Of a DNA stretch of 15,898 bases, positions 1 to 6,956 are shown piece by piece. Origin of the DNA: Solobacterium sp. (lineage in GTDB: Bacteria; Bacillota_I; Bacilli_A; Erysipelotrichales; Erysipelotrichaceae). The notes beneath the pieces are model-generated. The model worked only from the letters and a program-made list of their open reading frames with translations. It had not been told where the DNA came from and ran no database searches. The translations under genes and the position numbers were made by a program. The stretch is from NCBI GenBank assembly GCA_017536845.1, contig JAFWCP010000189.1, positions 1 to 15,898 of the forward strand. Reading direction: 5' to 3'. Each line of letters begins with the position of its first letter. Within the stretch, counting starts at the first letter, position 1.

Positions 1-140
1 AGCCTGACGCCCAGCTCTTCTTCCAGCGCGATGACGCGGTTGGACACCGTGGACTGGGATAAATACAGGTGGTTGGCGGCTGCCGTGATATTGCGGTATG
101 ACGCAATGGTCAGAAATGTCCGAATCTGGTCGTAGTCCAT
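1..140 (-). CDS. LysR-family transcriptional regulator, N-terminal part (runs off the window)
   Basis: The reverse strand reads MDYDQIRTFLTIASYRN, then ITAAANHLYLSQSTVSNR and VIALEEELGVRL, the classic LysR-type winged helix-turn-helix. AA-HLYLSQSTVSNRV carries the recognition helix and E-ELG-RL follows it. Only about 46 codons lie in the window, so the effector-binding domain and ligand class cannot be seen. The start is the ATG at 138-140, preceded by an AGGAGG (145-150 on the plus strand as cctcct). The gene is divergent from the RraA-like gene at 297, the usual arrangement for a LysR regulator and its target. From that layout I infer that it controls the neighbour and probably itself; the effector is unknown. 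Confidence 0.93.
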   Translation of the reverse strand, partial: MDYDQIRTFLTIASYRNITAAANHLYLSQSTVSNRVIALEEELGVR

Positions 141-152
141 AGTACCTCCTTA

Positions 153-200
153 AATATCGAAATCATGGATATTATAAATCAAAAATATCCGTTTCATGAC
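153..200. promoter_or_regulatory. Candidate LysR operator between divergent genes
   Basis: 154-172 is ATATC-N9-GATAT, a perfect inverted repeat in which T157 and A169 satisfy the T-N11-A rule for LysR-type boxes. A partial copy follows 31 bp downstream: AATATC at 153-158 recurs at 184-189, and TCATG at 163-167 recurs at 194-198. That is about three helical turns, consistent with a regulator tetramer bound on one face. A TATAAT reading on the minus strand (171-176) overlaps the edge of the box and could be the -10 of the lysR gene, which would fit autorepression. The binding itself is inferred. Confidence 0.55.
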
Positions 201-296
201 GCATTTGAGACATGGTAAAGTGTACCCGCAAAGAGGATGAGGCAGGTAAGACAATGACCTGCGGAACATCACAACAGGAAAACGGGAGGGAAAAAC

Positions 297-932
297 ATGA
301 AACTGACAAAAGAACTGATCAAAACATACGCACAGATGCCGACCGGAAACGTTGCCGACAACAACCCCAACGGCGGCGTTCTGCCTTCAGCCATCAGACC
401 GCTCGACCCCACCCTGCATATGATCGGCAGGGCAGTCACCGTCGACTGTGCGCCGGGCGACAACCTGGCCCTGCACCAGGGCATTGAAGCGGCCGGCGAG
501 GGAGATGTGCTTGTCTTTGACTGCAAGGGTTTTACCGAAGCCGGCCACTTCGGCGACATGATGGCCAATGCCTGCAAGGTCAAGGGCATTGCCGGCGTCA
601 TCATCAACGGCAGCTGCCGGGACGGTGAAGATATCCGGGCCCTGCATTATCCCGTCTATGTCAAGGCACTCTGTCCTGCCCATACGGTCAAGGAAGCCCT
701 GGCGAAGATTAACGTGCCGCTGAACATCGACGGCGTTATCGTAAATCCGGGCGACCTGATCTTTGCGGATGGTGACGGCATAGTCGTCATTCCGGCAGCG
801 GAAGAAGATACCGTCATGGCCAGGGCAATGCAGAAATTCGAAAAGGAAAAGGAAATCCTGAAGAGGATCCTGAGCGGCGAAAGCACAATGGCCATTTACG
901 GGTTTGACAGACTGGTCGAAGAAAAAAGATGA
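297..932 (+). CDS. RraA-family protein (HMG/CHA-type aldolase or oxaloacetate decarboxylase-like)
   Basis: This 211-residue protein has the usual RraA fold length. The run GVIINGSCRD near residues 100-109, followed by EDIRALHYPVYVK, is the family core. Asp87 and Arg108-Asp109 form D-x20-R-D, the metal-aldolase signature that separates 4-hydroxy-4-methyl-2-oxoglutarate / 4-carboxy-4-hydroxy-2-oxoadipate aldolases from RNase E inhibitors. The protein is therefore probably a divalent-metal lyase acting on a branched or short 2-oxo acid, in the cytosol. The true substrate cannot be read from the sequence. GGGAGGG at 284-290 sits 6 nt before the ATG. The gene stands alone: a divergent LysR gene lies upstream and a terminator directly downstream. 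Database names such as 'dimethylmenaquinone methyltransferase' for this family are historical errors. Confidence 0.9.
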   Translation: MKLTKELIKTYAQMPTGNVADNNPNGGVLPSAIRPLDPTLHMIGRAVTVDCAPGDNLALHQGIEAAGEGDVLVFDCKGFTEAGHFGDMMANACKVKGIAGVIINGSCRDGEDIRALHYPVYVKALCPAHTVKEALAKINVPLNIDGVIVNPGDLIFADGDGIVVIPAAEEDTVMARAMQKFEKEKEILKRILSGESTMAIYGFDRLVEEKR

Positions 933-941
933 CTGTAAGAG

Positions 942-969
942 GACGTGGAAAGCTTCTGCGTCTTTTTTT
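942..969 (+). terminator. Rho-independent terminator of the rraA-like gene
   Basis: GACGTGGAA (942-950), loop AGC and TTCTGCGTC (954-962) form a 9-bp stem with two G-U pairs, followed by seven T (963-969). It begins 9 nt after the rraA-like stop codon. Confidence 0.85.
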
Positions 970-984
970 CTGCCGTCGGGATAC

Positions 985-1013
985 AAAAAGGCAAAGCCGG
1001 AAACGGCTCTGCC
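985..1013 (-). terminator. Rho-independent terminator of the amt-PII gene
   Basis: On the minus strand GGCAGAGCCG, loop TTTC and CGGCTTTGCC form a 10-bp stem (990-1013) with one G-U pair, followed by TTTTT (985-989 as A on plus). It lies about 20 nt beyond the amt stop codon and 15 nt from the convergent terminator at 942-969. Confidence 0.88.
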
Positions 1014-1034
1014 TGCTGTTCTGTAGTGACAGAT

Positions 1035-2777
1035 TTATTCCACGTCCTGAAGGGCGTCATAGCCTTCTTCGGAGGTACGGATCTTGACAACATTTTCAAC
1101 ATCATATACGAAGATCTTGCCGTCACCGATATGGCCTGTATAAAGCACGCTCTTTGCCGTTTCGATGACGGTTCTGACCGGAACTTTTGAGACAACGATA
1201 TCAAACTGCACCTTGGGCAAAAGGCTGGCTTCGGTTTCAATACCACGGTAGAATTCCGGCTTGCCTTTCTGGATGCCGCAGCCCAGGACGTGGGTAATCG
1301 TCATGCCGGTGATGCCGATGTCGACAAGCGCGTTTTTCAAAGGCTCCACATACGACTGCCGGCAGATGATTTCGACTTTGGAGAGCTTCGGCATCCCTTC
1401 CGTATGCTCTTTCCGGGCCGGTACAGCTTCCGGGGTATGGTCGTAAGAGAAAGCCTGTACAGAAGCCGTGTTCCCTTCTTCAATGTATTCCGGGATCATC
1501 GCAAAGCCGGCATACGCACTGGCCAGGCCATGTTCCGTCACATCCAGGCCAAGGGTTTCTTCTTCCCGGCTGACCCTGAGCCCGAAAACCGCCCTGATCA
1601 GCAGGAAGACGGCTGTCATCGTGACACCTGTCCATGCCGCAACAGCCAGGACACCGGCCAGCTGAATTCCCAGCAGACGGAATCCGCCGCCATAGAACAG
1701 CCCCTGCATGACGGCACCGCCTTGATCCGCAATGGCATAGCCCGGCGCGGCCTTTGTCGCAAAGAGGCCGACGGCAATGGTTCCCCACAGGCCGTTGCAG
1801 CAATGCACCGCAACCGCACCGACAGGATCATCAATATGCAGCACACAGTCGAGCAGCCAGACGCCGAAGACGACCAGCAGGCCGGCCACTGTCCCGATGC
1901 ACAGGGAGCCGAAGGCATCCGTCACATCACAGCCTGCCGTGACTGCCACCAGCCCGGCCAGCGAGGCATTCAGGCACATGGAGATATCAGGCTTCCCGTA
2001 GCGCAGCCAGGTAAATACCATGCAGGCAACCGTGGCGGCCGATGGCGCAATTGTCGTGGTGAGGAAAATCGAACCAAGCTGCGGTACTGTCCCGGCGGCA
2101 GCGCCGTTGAAGCCATACCAGCCAACCCAGAGGATAAAGCATCCCAGAGCGCCAAAGGTGATGTTGTGGCCGGGAATGGCATTGACCTTGATGATTTTTC
2201 CATCCCTGTCCCGGCGGTATTTGCCGATACGGGGGCCGAGCATCTTCGCCCCGATCAGGGCTGAGATGCCGCCGACCATATGGATGGCACAGGATCCCGC
2301 AAAATCATGAAAGCCGATCTGTGCCAGCCAGCCGCCGCCCCAGATCCAGTGCGCTTCCACCGGGTAGATCAAAGCCGAAATGACTGCGGAATACACACAG
2401 TAGGACAGGAACTTCGTACGTTCTGCCATAGCCCCGGAGACAATCGTCGCCGTAGTCGCACAGAAGACAAGGTTGAAAACAAATGCTGAATAGTCAAAGC
2501 CGGTATAGCCGGTGAACAGGTCAAACCCCGGCCTGCCGATGAAGCCGGCAAGGTCTTCTCCCATAAGAAGGCCATAACCGATCAGAATGAAGACGATGGT
2601 TCCGATGCAGAAATCCATCAGATTCTTCATCAGGATATTGCCGGTGTTTTTCGCTCTGGTAAATCCGGCTTCAACCATCGCAAAGCCGGCCTGCATCCAG
2701 AAAACCAGTGCAGCTCCGGCCAGGAACCATACACTGAATACTTCTGAACTGACGAATGTCCGTAATGTTTCATCCAT
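1035..2777 (-). CDS. amt: Ammonium transporter with fused C-terminal PII (GlnB/GlnK) domain
   Basis: The 580-residue protein joins two proteins that are normally separate. Residues 1 to about 425 are a full Amt/MEP/Rh channel with about 11 hydrophobic segments. It carries WMQAGFAMVEAGFTRAKN near the N-terminus, Asp158 in HDFAG, and the twin pore histidines His166 and His325. The cytoplasmic tail LDVTEHG (411-417) is intact. After a linker of about 40 residues, residues 463-580 are a complete PII domain: GITGMTITHVLGCGIQKG, the T-loop YRGIETEASLLPK, the B-loop TGHIGDGKIFV and the C-loop IRTSEEG. The T-loop keeps the equivalent of Tyr46 (Tyr510), but the Tyr51 position is Thr515, so classical uridylylation there is impossible. 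PII normally plugs Amt when ammonium is plentiful; here the plug would be tethered. The start is at 2777 because AGGAGG (2786-2791) lies 8 nt upstream; an ATG at 2807 lacks such a site. Confidence 0.96.
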   Translation of the reverse strand: MDETLRTFVSSEVFSVWFLAGAALVFWMQAGFAMVEAGFTRAKNTGNILMKNLMDFCIGTIVFILIGYGLLMGEDLAGFIGRPGFDLFTGYTGFDYSAFVFNLVFCATTATIVSGAMAERTKFLSYCVYSAVISALIYPVEAHWIWGGGWLAQIGFHDFAGSCAIHMVGGISALIGAKMLGPRIGKYRRDRDGKIIKVNAIPGHNITFGALGCFILWVGWYGFNGAAAGTVPQLGSIFLTTTIAPSAATVACMVFTWLRYGKPDISMCLNASLAGLVAVTAGCDVTDAFGSLCIGTVAGLLVVFGVWLLDCVLHIDDPVGAVAVHCCNGLWGTIAVGLFATKAAPGYAIADQGGAVMQGLFYGGGFRLLGIQLAGVLAVAAWTGVTMTAVFLLIRAVFGLRVSREEETLGLDVTEHGLASAYAGFAMIPEYIEEGNTASVQAFSYDHTPEAVPARKEHTEGMPKLSKVEIICRQSYVEPLKNALVDIGITGMTITHVLGCGIQKGKPEFYRGIETEASLLPKVQFDIVVSKVPVRTVIETAKSVLYTGHIGDGKIFVYDVENVVKIRTSEEGYDALQDVE

Positions 2778-2846
2778 ACTTTTTTCCTCCTGAATATTCT
2801 GAAACAAAATCAGTCACAGCTGTGGACTTCCGGTTCCCGCCTGTTG

Positions 2847-2880
2847 AAAAGGCAAGGGCACCGCTATGGGCACCCTTGCC
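2847..2880 (-). promoter_or_regulatory. Leader hairpin of amt, possible attenuator
   Basis: The minus strand reads GGCAAGGGTGCC, loop CATAGC, GGTGCCCTTGCC, a 12-bp stem when two G-U pairs are allowed, then TTTT (2847-2850). It starts only a few nucleotides after the predicted transcription start. The T-run is short, so it may be a weak terminator, a 5' stability element or a protein-binding site. The glnA leader carries a related hairpin at the same distance from its promoter. Confidence 0.65.
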
Positions 2881-2892
2881 TCAATGCTCAGA

Positions 2893-2933
2893 ATAGTACA
2901 TGTCCGGGAATCTGCTGTCAACGTCTTTTTTTT
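2893..2933 (-). promoter_or_regulatory. Sigma-70-type promoter of amt-PII
   Basis: On the minus strand there is TTGACA (2916-2921), a 17-bp spacer and TACTAT (2893-2898). A run of eight A lies just upstream of the -35 box (2926-2933) and resembles an UP element. Transcription would start near 2886, giving a leader of about 110 nt. Confidence 0.8.
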
Positions 2934-2982
2934 CGGCATCCGCAAGGCCGGACGGCGTCTTTCCTTATTAATTGCGAAGAAT

Positions 2983-3027
2983 GAAAATTTTGCAGAAAGT
3001 GAAAATGAATAGAAAATTTTCAGAAAA
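2983..3027 (+). repeat. Imperfect direct repeat in an A/T-rich stretch upstream of the asnB promoter
   Basis: GAAAATTTTGCAGAAA (from 2983) recurs as GAAAATTTTCAGAAA (from 3012), offset by 29 bp. The repeats lie 17-60 bp upstream of the asnB -35 box and about 60-100 bp upstream of the divergent amt -35 box. They could be activator sites or simply an UP-like A-tract region. No protein can be assigned. Confidence 0.5.
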
Positions 3028-3043
3028 CATCATGTAAAAACAA

Positions 3044-3073
3044 TTGACGTCAACAAGATGCATAGGGTAGAAT
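3044..3073 (+). promoter_or_regulatory. Sigma-70-type promoter of the asnB-dapF-dapL operon
   Basis: TTGACG (3044-3049), an 18-bp spacer and TAGAAT (3068-3073) precede the T-box leader, so transcription would start near 3080. The -35 box is part of a perfect 10-bp palindrome TTGACGTCAA (3044-3053), which could be an operator. Confidence 0.7.
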
Positions 3074-3079
3074 GCCTGC

Positions 3080-3323
3080 ATAACAAAAGCGTTGCGGAAG
3101 AGGAGTACAGCCGGACCTTCATAAGAGAGAACGGGCGATGGTGGAAATCCCGTATGAAACCGGTATGGAAAAACACTTCCAAGTCCGACCTGAACGGCAA
3201 GGGTGGCCAGTAGGGAAGGCGTGAAAGGCGGCACGTTACCCTCGCCGGGGTTTGATGGAACCTATGAGAAGCAAATCAGGTGGCACCACGGAGAGGCAGC
3301 CTTCGTCCTGAATCATTTCAGGA
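3080..3323 (+). ncRNA. T-box riboswitch leader, asparagine specifier inferred
   Basis: Stem I can be drawn by hand: GGAAG (3096-3100) with CTTCC (3176-3180), CCGG (3111-3114) with CCGG (3160-3163), TTCATA (3118-3123) with TATGAA (3153-3158), and CGGG (3132-3135) with CCCG (3149-3152). It carries the conserved AGAGAGA (3124-3130) and the apical GCGATGGTGGAAATC. The specifier-loop 3' strand ends AAC-A just before CTTCC, so the codon is AAC (3172-3174). The T-box core AGGTGGCACCACGG (3278-3291) presents UGGC, which pairs with a tRNA ending GCCA. That fits the G discriminator of tRNA-Asn and argues against lysine, whose tRNA has A. The antiterminator is TCAGG (3276-3280) with CCTGA (3307-3311) and ACGGAG (3288-3293) with CTTCGT (3301-3306). 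A competing hairpin (3306-3323) has no T-run behind it. Confidence 0.9.
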
Positions 3324-3349
3324 AGACTGCCGAAAACGGAGGTGCCTTT

Positions 3350-4933
3350 ATGTGTTCGATTTTCACTGTACTTTCCAGGAATGTTCCGTATGACCGGCTG
3401 AAGCAATGCTTTGATGAAACCGTATCAAGAGGCCCGGATATGAGCAGGCTCATGGAATTCCCCAAAGGCTGGATGGGTTTCCACCGGCTGGCCATCATGG
3501 GCCTGGATGAAAAGGGGATGCAGCCGTTTGAAATGAACGGTGACTATGCCGTATGCAATGGTGAGCTGTATGGGTTCAGGCCGATCCGGCAGAGGCTCAT
3601 GGAAGAATACCCGCTTGTCTCAGGATCCGACTGTGAAATCATCCTGCCCCTGTATTACGAGTATGGGACCGACCTGTTCAAAACCCTTGATGCGGAATTC
3701 GCCATGATCATCTATGACCATAAAGAAGATATGGTCATTGCCGCAAGAGACCCCATCGGCATCCGGCCGCTGTATTACGGAATGCTGGAAGACGGCGCTT
3801 ACGCATTTGCCAGTGAACCGAAAAACCTCATGGGGTTATGCCGGAAAATCCTGCCGTTTCCGCCTGGTCATTACTGGAGTGAGAAGGATGGCTTTGTCTG
3901 CTACAGCGACCCTGCCGCCGTAGGCCAGTTTACGATGAAGGATGAAGAAGCCATTTCGCAGAAGCTGAACCGTCTGCTCAGGGAGGCGGTAGCCAAGCGG
4001 CTTGACGCGGATGCGCCGGTCGGCTTCCTGCTTTCCGGCGGTCTTGATTCCTCTCTGGTCTGCGCCATTGCCCAGCAGATGAGCGATGCGCCCATCCGGA
4101 CATTTGCCATCGGCATGGATACCGATGCCATTGACCTCAGATATGCCCGCATGGCGGCAGAATACATCGGTTCCAGCCATACCGAAGTCATCATGACGAA
4201 AGAAGAAGTCCTTTCTTCCCTGGAAGGCGTTGTCAGGCTGCTTGGGACATGGGACATCACAACCATCCGGGCATCCATGGGGATGTATCTGGTCTGCCGG
4301 TACATCCATGAGAATACGGACATTCGCGTGCTGCTGACGGGGGAAATCTCCGATGAGCTTTTCGGATACAAATACACGGATTTTGCGCCGGATGCGAATG
4401 CTTTCCAGAAAGAAGCGGAAAAGCGGATCCGGGAGCTTCATATGTACGACGTCCTGCGGGCAGACCGCTGCATTTCCGTCAACTCCCTGGAAGCCCGGGT
4501 TCCTTTCGGTGATCTGAAATTCGTGCGCTATGCAATGGCGGTGGACCCTGTCCTCAAAATGAACCGTCACAGCATGGGCAAATACCTGCTTCGAAAAGCC
4601 TTTGAAGATGACCATATCCTCCCGGATGAAATCCTCTGGCGGCAGAAGGCAGCTTTTTCCGATGCCGTGGGACATTCCATGGTGGATGACATCAAAGCAT
4701 ATGCGGAAAGACTGTACAGTGAAGAAGAATTCCGGCAGAAGTGTGCCCGTTACACATACTGTCCGCCGTTTACAAAAGAAAGCCTCCTCTATCGGGAACT
4801 GTTTGAAAAATACTATCCGGGCAATGCGGAAATGATTGCCGATTTCTGGATGCCCAACAGGACATGGCAGGGATGCAATGTCAACGATCCAAGCGCCAGG
4901 GTGCTTTCCAATTACGGGGCCAGCGGCATGTGA
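3350..4933 (+). CDS. asnB: Asparagine synthetase, glutamine-hydrolysing
   Basis: The 527-residue cytosolic enzyme makes asparagine from aspartate, ATP and glutamine. It starts MCSIF, so Cys2 becomes the N-terminal nucleophile of a class II glutaminase once Met is removed. The glutaminase domain (to about residue 190) has GFHRLAI, CNGELYG (69-75) and GSDCE (92-96). The synthetase domain has the ATP PP-loop LLSGGLDSS (227-235), LLTGEISDELFG (328-339) and the late WRQKAAFSDAVGHS motif (430-443). The start at 3350 is chosen because it places Cys2 correctly and lies 6 nt after GGAGGT (3338-3343); an upstream in-frame ATG at 3203 would lie inside the T-box. It is slightly shorter than E. coli AsnB (554). 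It is first in an operon with dapF and dapL and is controlled by the asparagine T-box. Confidence 0.96.
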   Translation: MCSIFTVLSRNVPYDRLKQCFDETVSRGPDMSRLMEFPKGWMGFHRLAIMGLDEKGMQPFEMNGDYAVCNGELYGFRPIRQRLMEEYPLVSGSDCEIILPLYYEYGTDLFKTLDAEFAMIIYDHKEDMVIAARDPIGIRPLYYGMLEDGAYAFASEPKNLMGLCRKILPFPPGHYWSEKDGFVCYSDPAAVGQFTMKDEEAISQKLNRLLREAVAKRLDADAPVGFLLSGGLDSSLVCAIAQQMSDAPIRTFAIGMDTDAIDLRYARMAAEYIGSSHTEVIMTKEEVLSSLEGVVRLLGTWDITTIRASMGMYLVCRYIHENTDIRVLLTGEISDELFGYKYTDFAPDANAFQKEAEKRIRELHMYDVLRADRCISVNSLEARVPFGDLKFVRYAMAVDPVLKMNRHSMGKYLLRKAFEDDHILPDEILWRQKAAFSDAVGHSMVDDIKAYAERLYSEEEFRQKCARYTYCPPFTKESLLYRELFEKYYPGNAEMIADFWMPNRTWQGCNVNDPSARVLSNYGASGM

Positions 4934-4947
4934 AAGGAGGGACAGAC

Positions 4948-5754
4948 ATGAAATTCACAAAGATGCAGGGACTGGGCAATGATTATCTTTACTTTCATGA
5001 AGAAGTGCCGGCGGATGTATCAAAGCTGAGCATCCTTCTTTCCGACCGCCATTACGGCATCGGTGCCGACGGGCTGATCTATATCACCCATTCGGATGCC
5101 GCGGATTTCGGCATGCGCATCTTCAATGCCGACGGGTCCGAAGCGCTGATGTGCGGCAACGGGATCCGCTGCGTCGGCAGATACATCTATGATAAAGGGC
5201 TGAGTGACAAAACCGACCTGAACATTGAAACACGGTCCGGCATCCGCCGCCTCAGGCTTGATGTCCAGGAAGGAAAAGTGGTTTCGGTTTCGGTCAATAT
5301 GGGCAGGGTTGCTGTTTCTTCGCCGCAGGAAATCACCGTGCAGGGACAGGCATATACCCTGTATCCGGTCAGCACCGGCAATCCCCATGCCGTCATCTTC
5401 ACGGATGAAGAAGGGCTGTGCCTGCCGGAAAAGGTAGGGTCGGACATTGAACATTATCCGCTGTTCCCCGGCGGGGTGAACTGTGAATTCGTCAGCCTCC
5501 GCCCGGACGGCACGCTCCGCATGCGGGTATGGGAAAGAGGCAGCGGCGTGACGATGGCCTGCGGGACAGGCGCCTGCGCCAGTGCCGCAGCGGCTGTTTT
5601 TACCGGCAGGGCATCTGCAGAAAAGCCTGTATATGTCGAGCTTGACGGCGGCATTCTGGAATTCCGGCAGGAAGACGGTGATTTCTGGATGAAAGGGCCG
5701 GCGGAATTTGTCTATGAGGCGGAAATTGAAATGGAAGGAGGAAAAACCGCATGA
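4948..5754 (+). CDS. dapF: Diaminopimelate epimerase
   Basis: This 268-residue enzyme converts LL- to meso-diaminopimelate, the precursor of cell-wall cross-links and of lysine. Both catalytic cysteines are visible: Cys69 in ALMCGNGIRC and Cys205 in MACGTGACAS, each in its family signature. The opening MKFTKMQGLGNDYL is the usual DapF N-terminus. An in-frame ATG at 4864 lies inside asnB and is rejected; AAAGGAGG (4933-4940) precedes the ATG at 4948. The gene starts 14 nt after the asnB stop and overlaps dapL by the ATGA at 5751-5754, so translation is probably coupled. Its partner dapL directly downstream supplies its substrate. Confidence 0.97.
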   Translation: MKFTKMQGLGNDYLYFHEEVPADVSKLSILLSDRHYGIGADGLIYITHSDAADFGMRIFNADGSEALMCGNGIRCVGRYIYDKGLSDKTDLNIETRSGIRRLRLDVQEGKVVSVSVNMGRVAVSSPQEITVQGQAYTLYPVSTGNPHAVIFTDEEGLCLPEKVGSDIEHYPLFPGGVNCEFVSLRPDGTLRMRVWERGSGVTMACGTGACASAAAAVFTGRASAEKPVYVELDGGILEFRQEDGDFWMKGPAEFVYEAEIEMEGGKTA

Positions 5755-6947
5755 GCTGCATGAACCTCAATTATACGAAAGTGAAGGACTCTTATCTGTT
5801 TGCCGGGATCCGGGAACGGATTGATGCCTGGCTGCAGGCAAATCCGGGAAAGAAAATCCTGCGCCTGGGCATCGGCGACGTTACCCAGCCGCTTTGCCCG
5901 TCGGTGATCCGCGCCCTGCATGAAGCGGTGGAAGACCAGGCTCATGCCGAATCTTTTCACGGCTATATGCCCGAATGCGGCGATCCGGCTTTGCGGCAGG
6001 CCATTGCGCAATGGTACCGGCAGCGGAACATCCCCGTTGACTGGCAGGAAGTGTTTGTCTCAAGCGGTGCCAGTGATGAACTCGGCGATATTCTGCATCT
6101 TTTTGACCGTTCCCTGCCGGCTATGATTCCGGAACCGGCATATCCTGCCTACGTGGATGCCAACATCATGGACGGCCGGGAAGTCATCTGCCTTGACGCA
6201 TCGCCGGAAAACGACTTTCTGCCGCTGCCACCGGTGACGGAAGTCCAGGCGCTGATCTATCTCTGCTCGCCGGACAATCCCACCGGTTCGGTCTGCACAC
6301 GGGCATGCCTGGAACAGTGGGTTTCCTATGCCGCCCGCACCGGCTCGGTGATCCTGTTTGACGCGGCGTATGAATCCTTTGTCAGCGATGAGGACATCCC
6401 CCGCAGCATTTATGAAATTGCCGGCGCTTATGCATGCGCCATTGAAATCTCCTCCCTTTCCAAGACGGCCGGCTTCACCGGCACCAGATGCGGCTATACC
6501 GTCATCCCGCAGAAACTGGTAAGGGACGGGCTGAGCCTCAATGCAATGTGGGTGCGCAACCGCACAACCCGCACAAACGGCATTTCCTGTATCATCCAGA
6601 AAGGCGCCCTGGCTGTGTTCAGCGAAGAAGGGCAGAAAGAAGTACGGCAGCTTCATGAAATATACCGCCGGAATGCGCAGAACTTCATGCAGGCGCTGGC
6701 CGCAGCCGGCCTTTCCTATACCGGCGGGAAGAACTCTCCCTATATCTGGATGAAATGTCCGGGAAATCTAGGCAGCTGGGAGATGTTTGACCTCCTGCTG
6801 CAGCAGGCACAGGTCGCCGCAACGCCCGGCGTCGGGTTTGGCAGCAGCGGCGAAGGCTGGATCCGTTTCTCCATGTTTGCGGATGAAGCCGACATTCAGG
6901 AAGCCGGCCGCAGGATCATCCGGCTGCGGAATGAAAAAGTTTTCTGA
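5751..6947 (+). CDS. dapL: LL-diaminopimelate aminotransferase
   Basis: This 398-residue class I/II PLP aminotransferase converts tetrahydrodipicolinate to LL-diaminopimelate with glutamate as amino donor, bypassing the succinylase or acetylase steps. The PLP lysine is Lys238 in SSLSKTAGFTGTRCGYT, very close to the DapL form of this motif. CSPDNPTG (172-179) and DAAYE (204-208) complete the PLP pocket. The N-terminal GIGDVTQPLCPSVIRALHEAV and SFHGYMPECGDPALRQAIA runs are also DapL-like rather than AspC-like. The start at 5751 overlaps the dapF stop and follows AAGGAGG; a second ATG at 5760 is possible. The pairing with dapF makes the DapL assignment strong. No terminator follows before the glnA promoter. 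Confidence 0.93.
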   Translation: MSCMNLNYTKVKDSYLFAGIRERIDAWLQANPGKKILRLGIGDVTQPLCPSVIRALHEAVEDQAHAESFHGYMPECGDPALRQAIAQWYRQRNIPVDWQEVFVSSGASDELGDILHLFDRSLPAMIPEPAYPAYVDANIMDGREVICLDASPENDFLPLPPVTEVQALIYLCSPDNPTGSVCTRACLEQWVSYAARTGSVILFDAAYESFVSDEDIPRSIYEIAGAYACAIEISSLSKTAGFTGTRCGYTVIPQKLVRDGLSLNAMWVRNRTTRTNGISCIIQKGALAVFSEEGQKEVRQLHEIYRRNAQNFMQALAAAGLSYTGGKNSPYIWMKCPGNLGSWEMFDLLLQQAQVAATPGVGFGSSGEGWIRFSMFADEADIQEAGRRIIRLRNEKVF

Positions 6948-6956
6948 AAATAACTG

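Noticed and set aside
1290..2264. Long plus-strand open frame of about 324 codons opposite amt-PII
   Set aside because: It has no ribosome binding site or recognisable domain and is low-complexity in arginine and glutamine, typical of an antisense shadow; similar frames opposite asnB, glnA and gltB were rejected for the same reason.
2851..2880. Reading the amt leader hairpin as a plus-strand terminator
   Set aside because: No plus-strand gene lies upstream, no T-run follows on that strand, and the pairing is better on the minus strand, where two mismatches become G-U pairs.
3196..3206. GGCAAGGGTGG in the T-box leader, similar to the 5' arm of the amt hairpin
   Set aside because: No matching 3' arm with the AYAGCGG loop element follows, and the stretch belongs to the T-box region between Stem I and the antiterminator.
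3203..3349. Upstream in-frame ATG extending asnB by 49 codons
   Set aside because: It lies inside the T-box leader and would bury the nucleophile cysteine, while the ATG at 3350 has a good ribosome binding site and yields Cys2.
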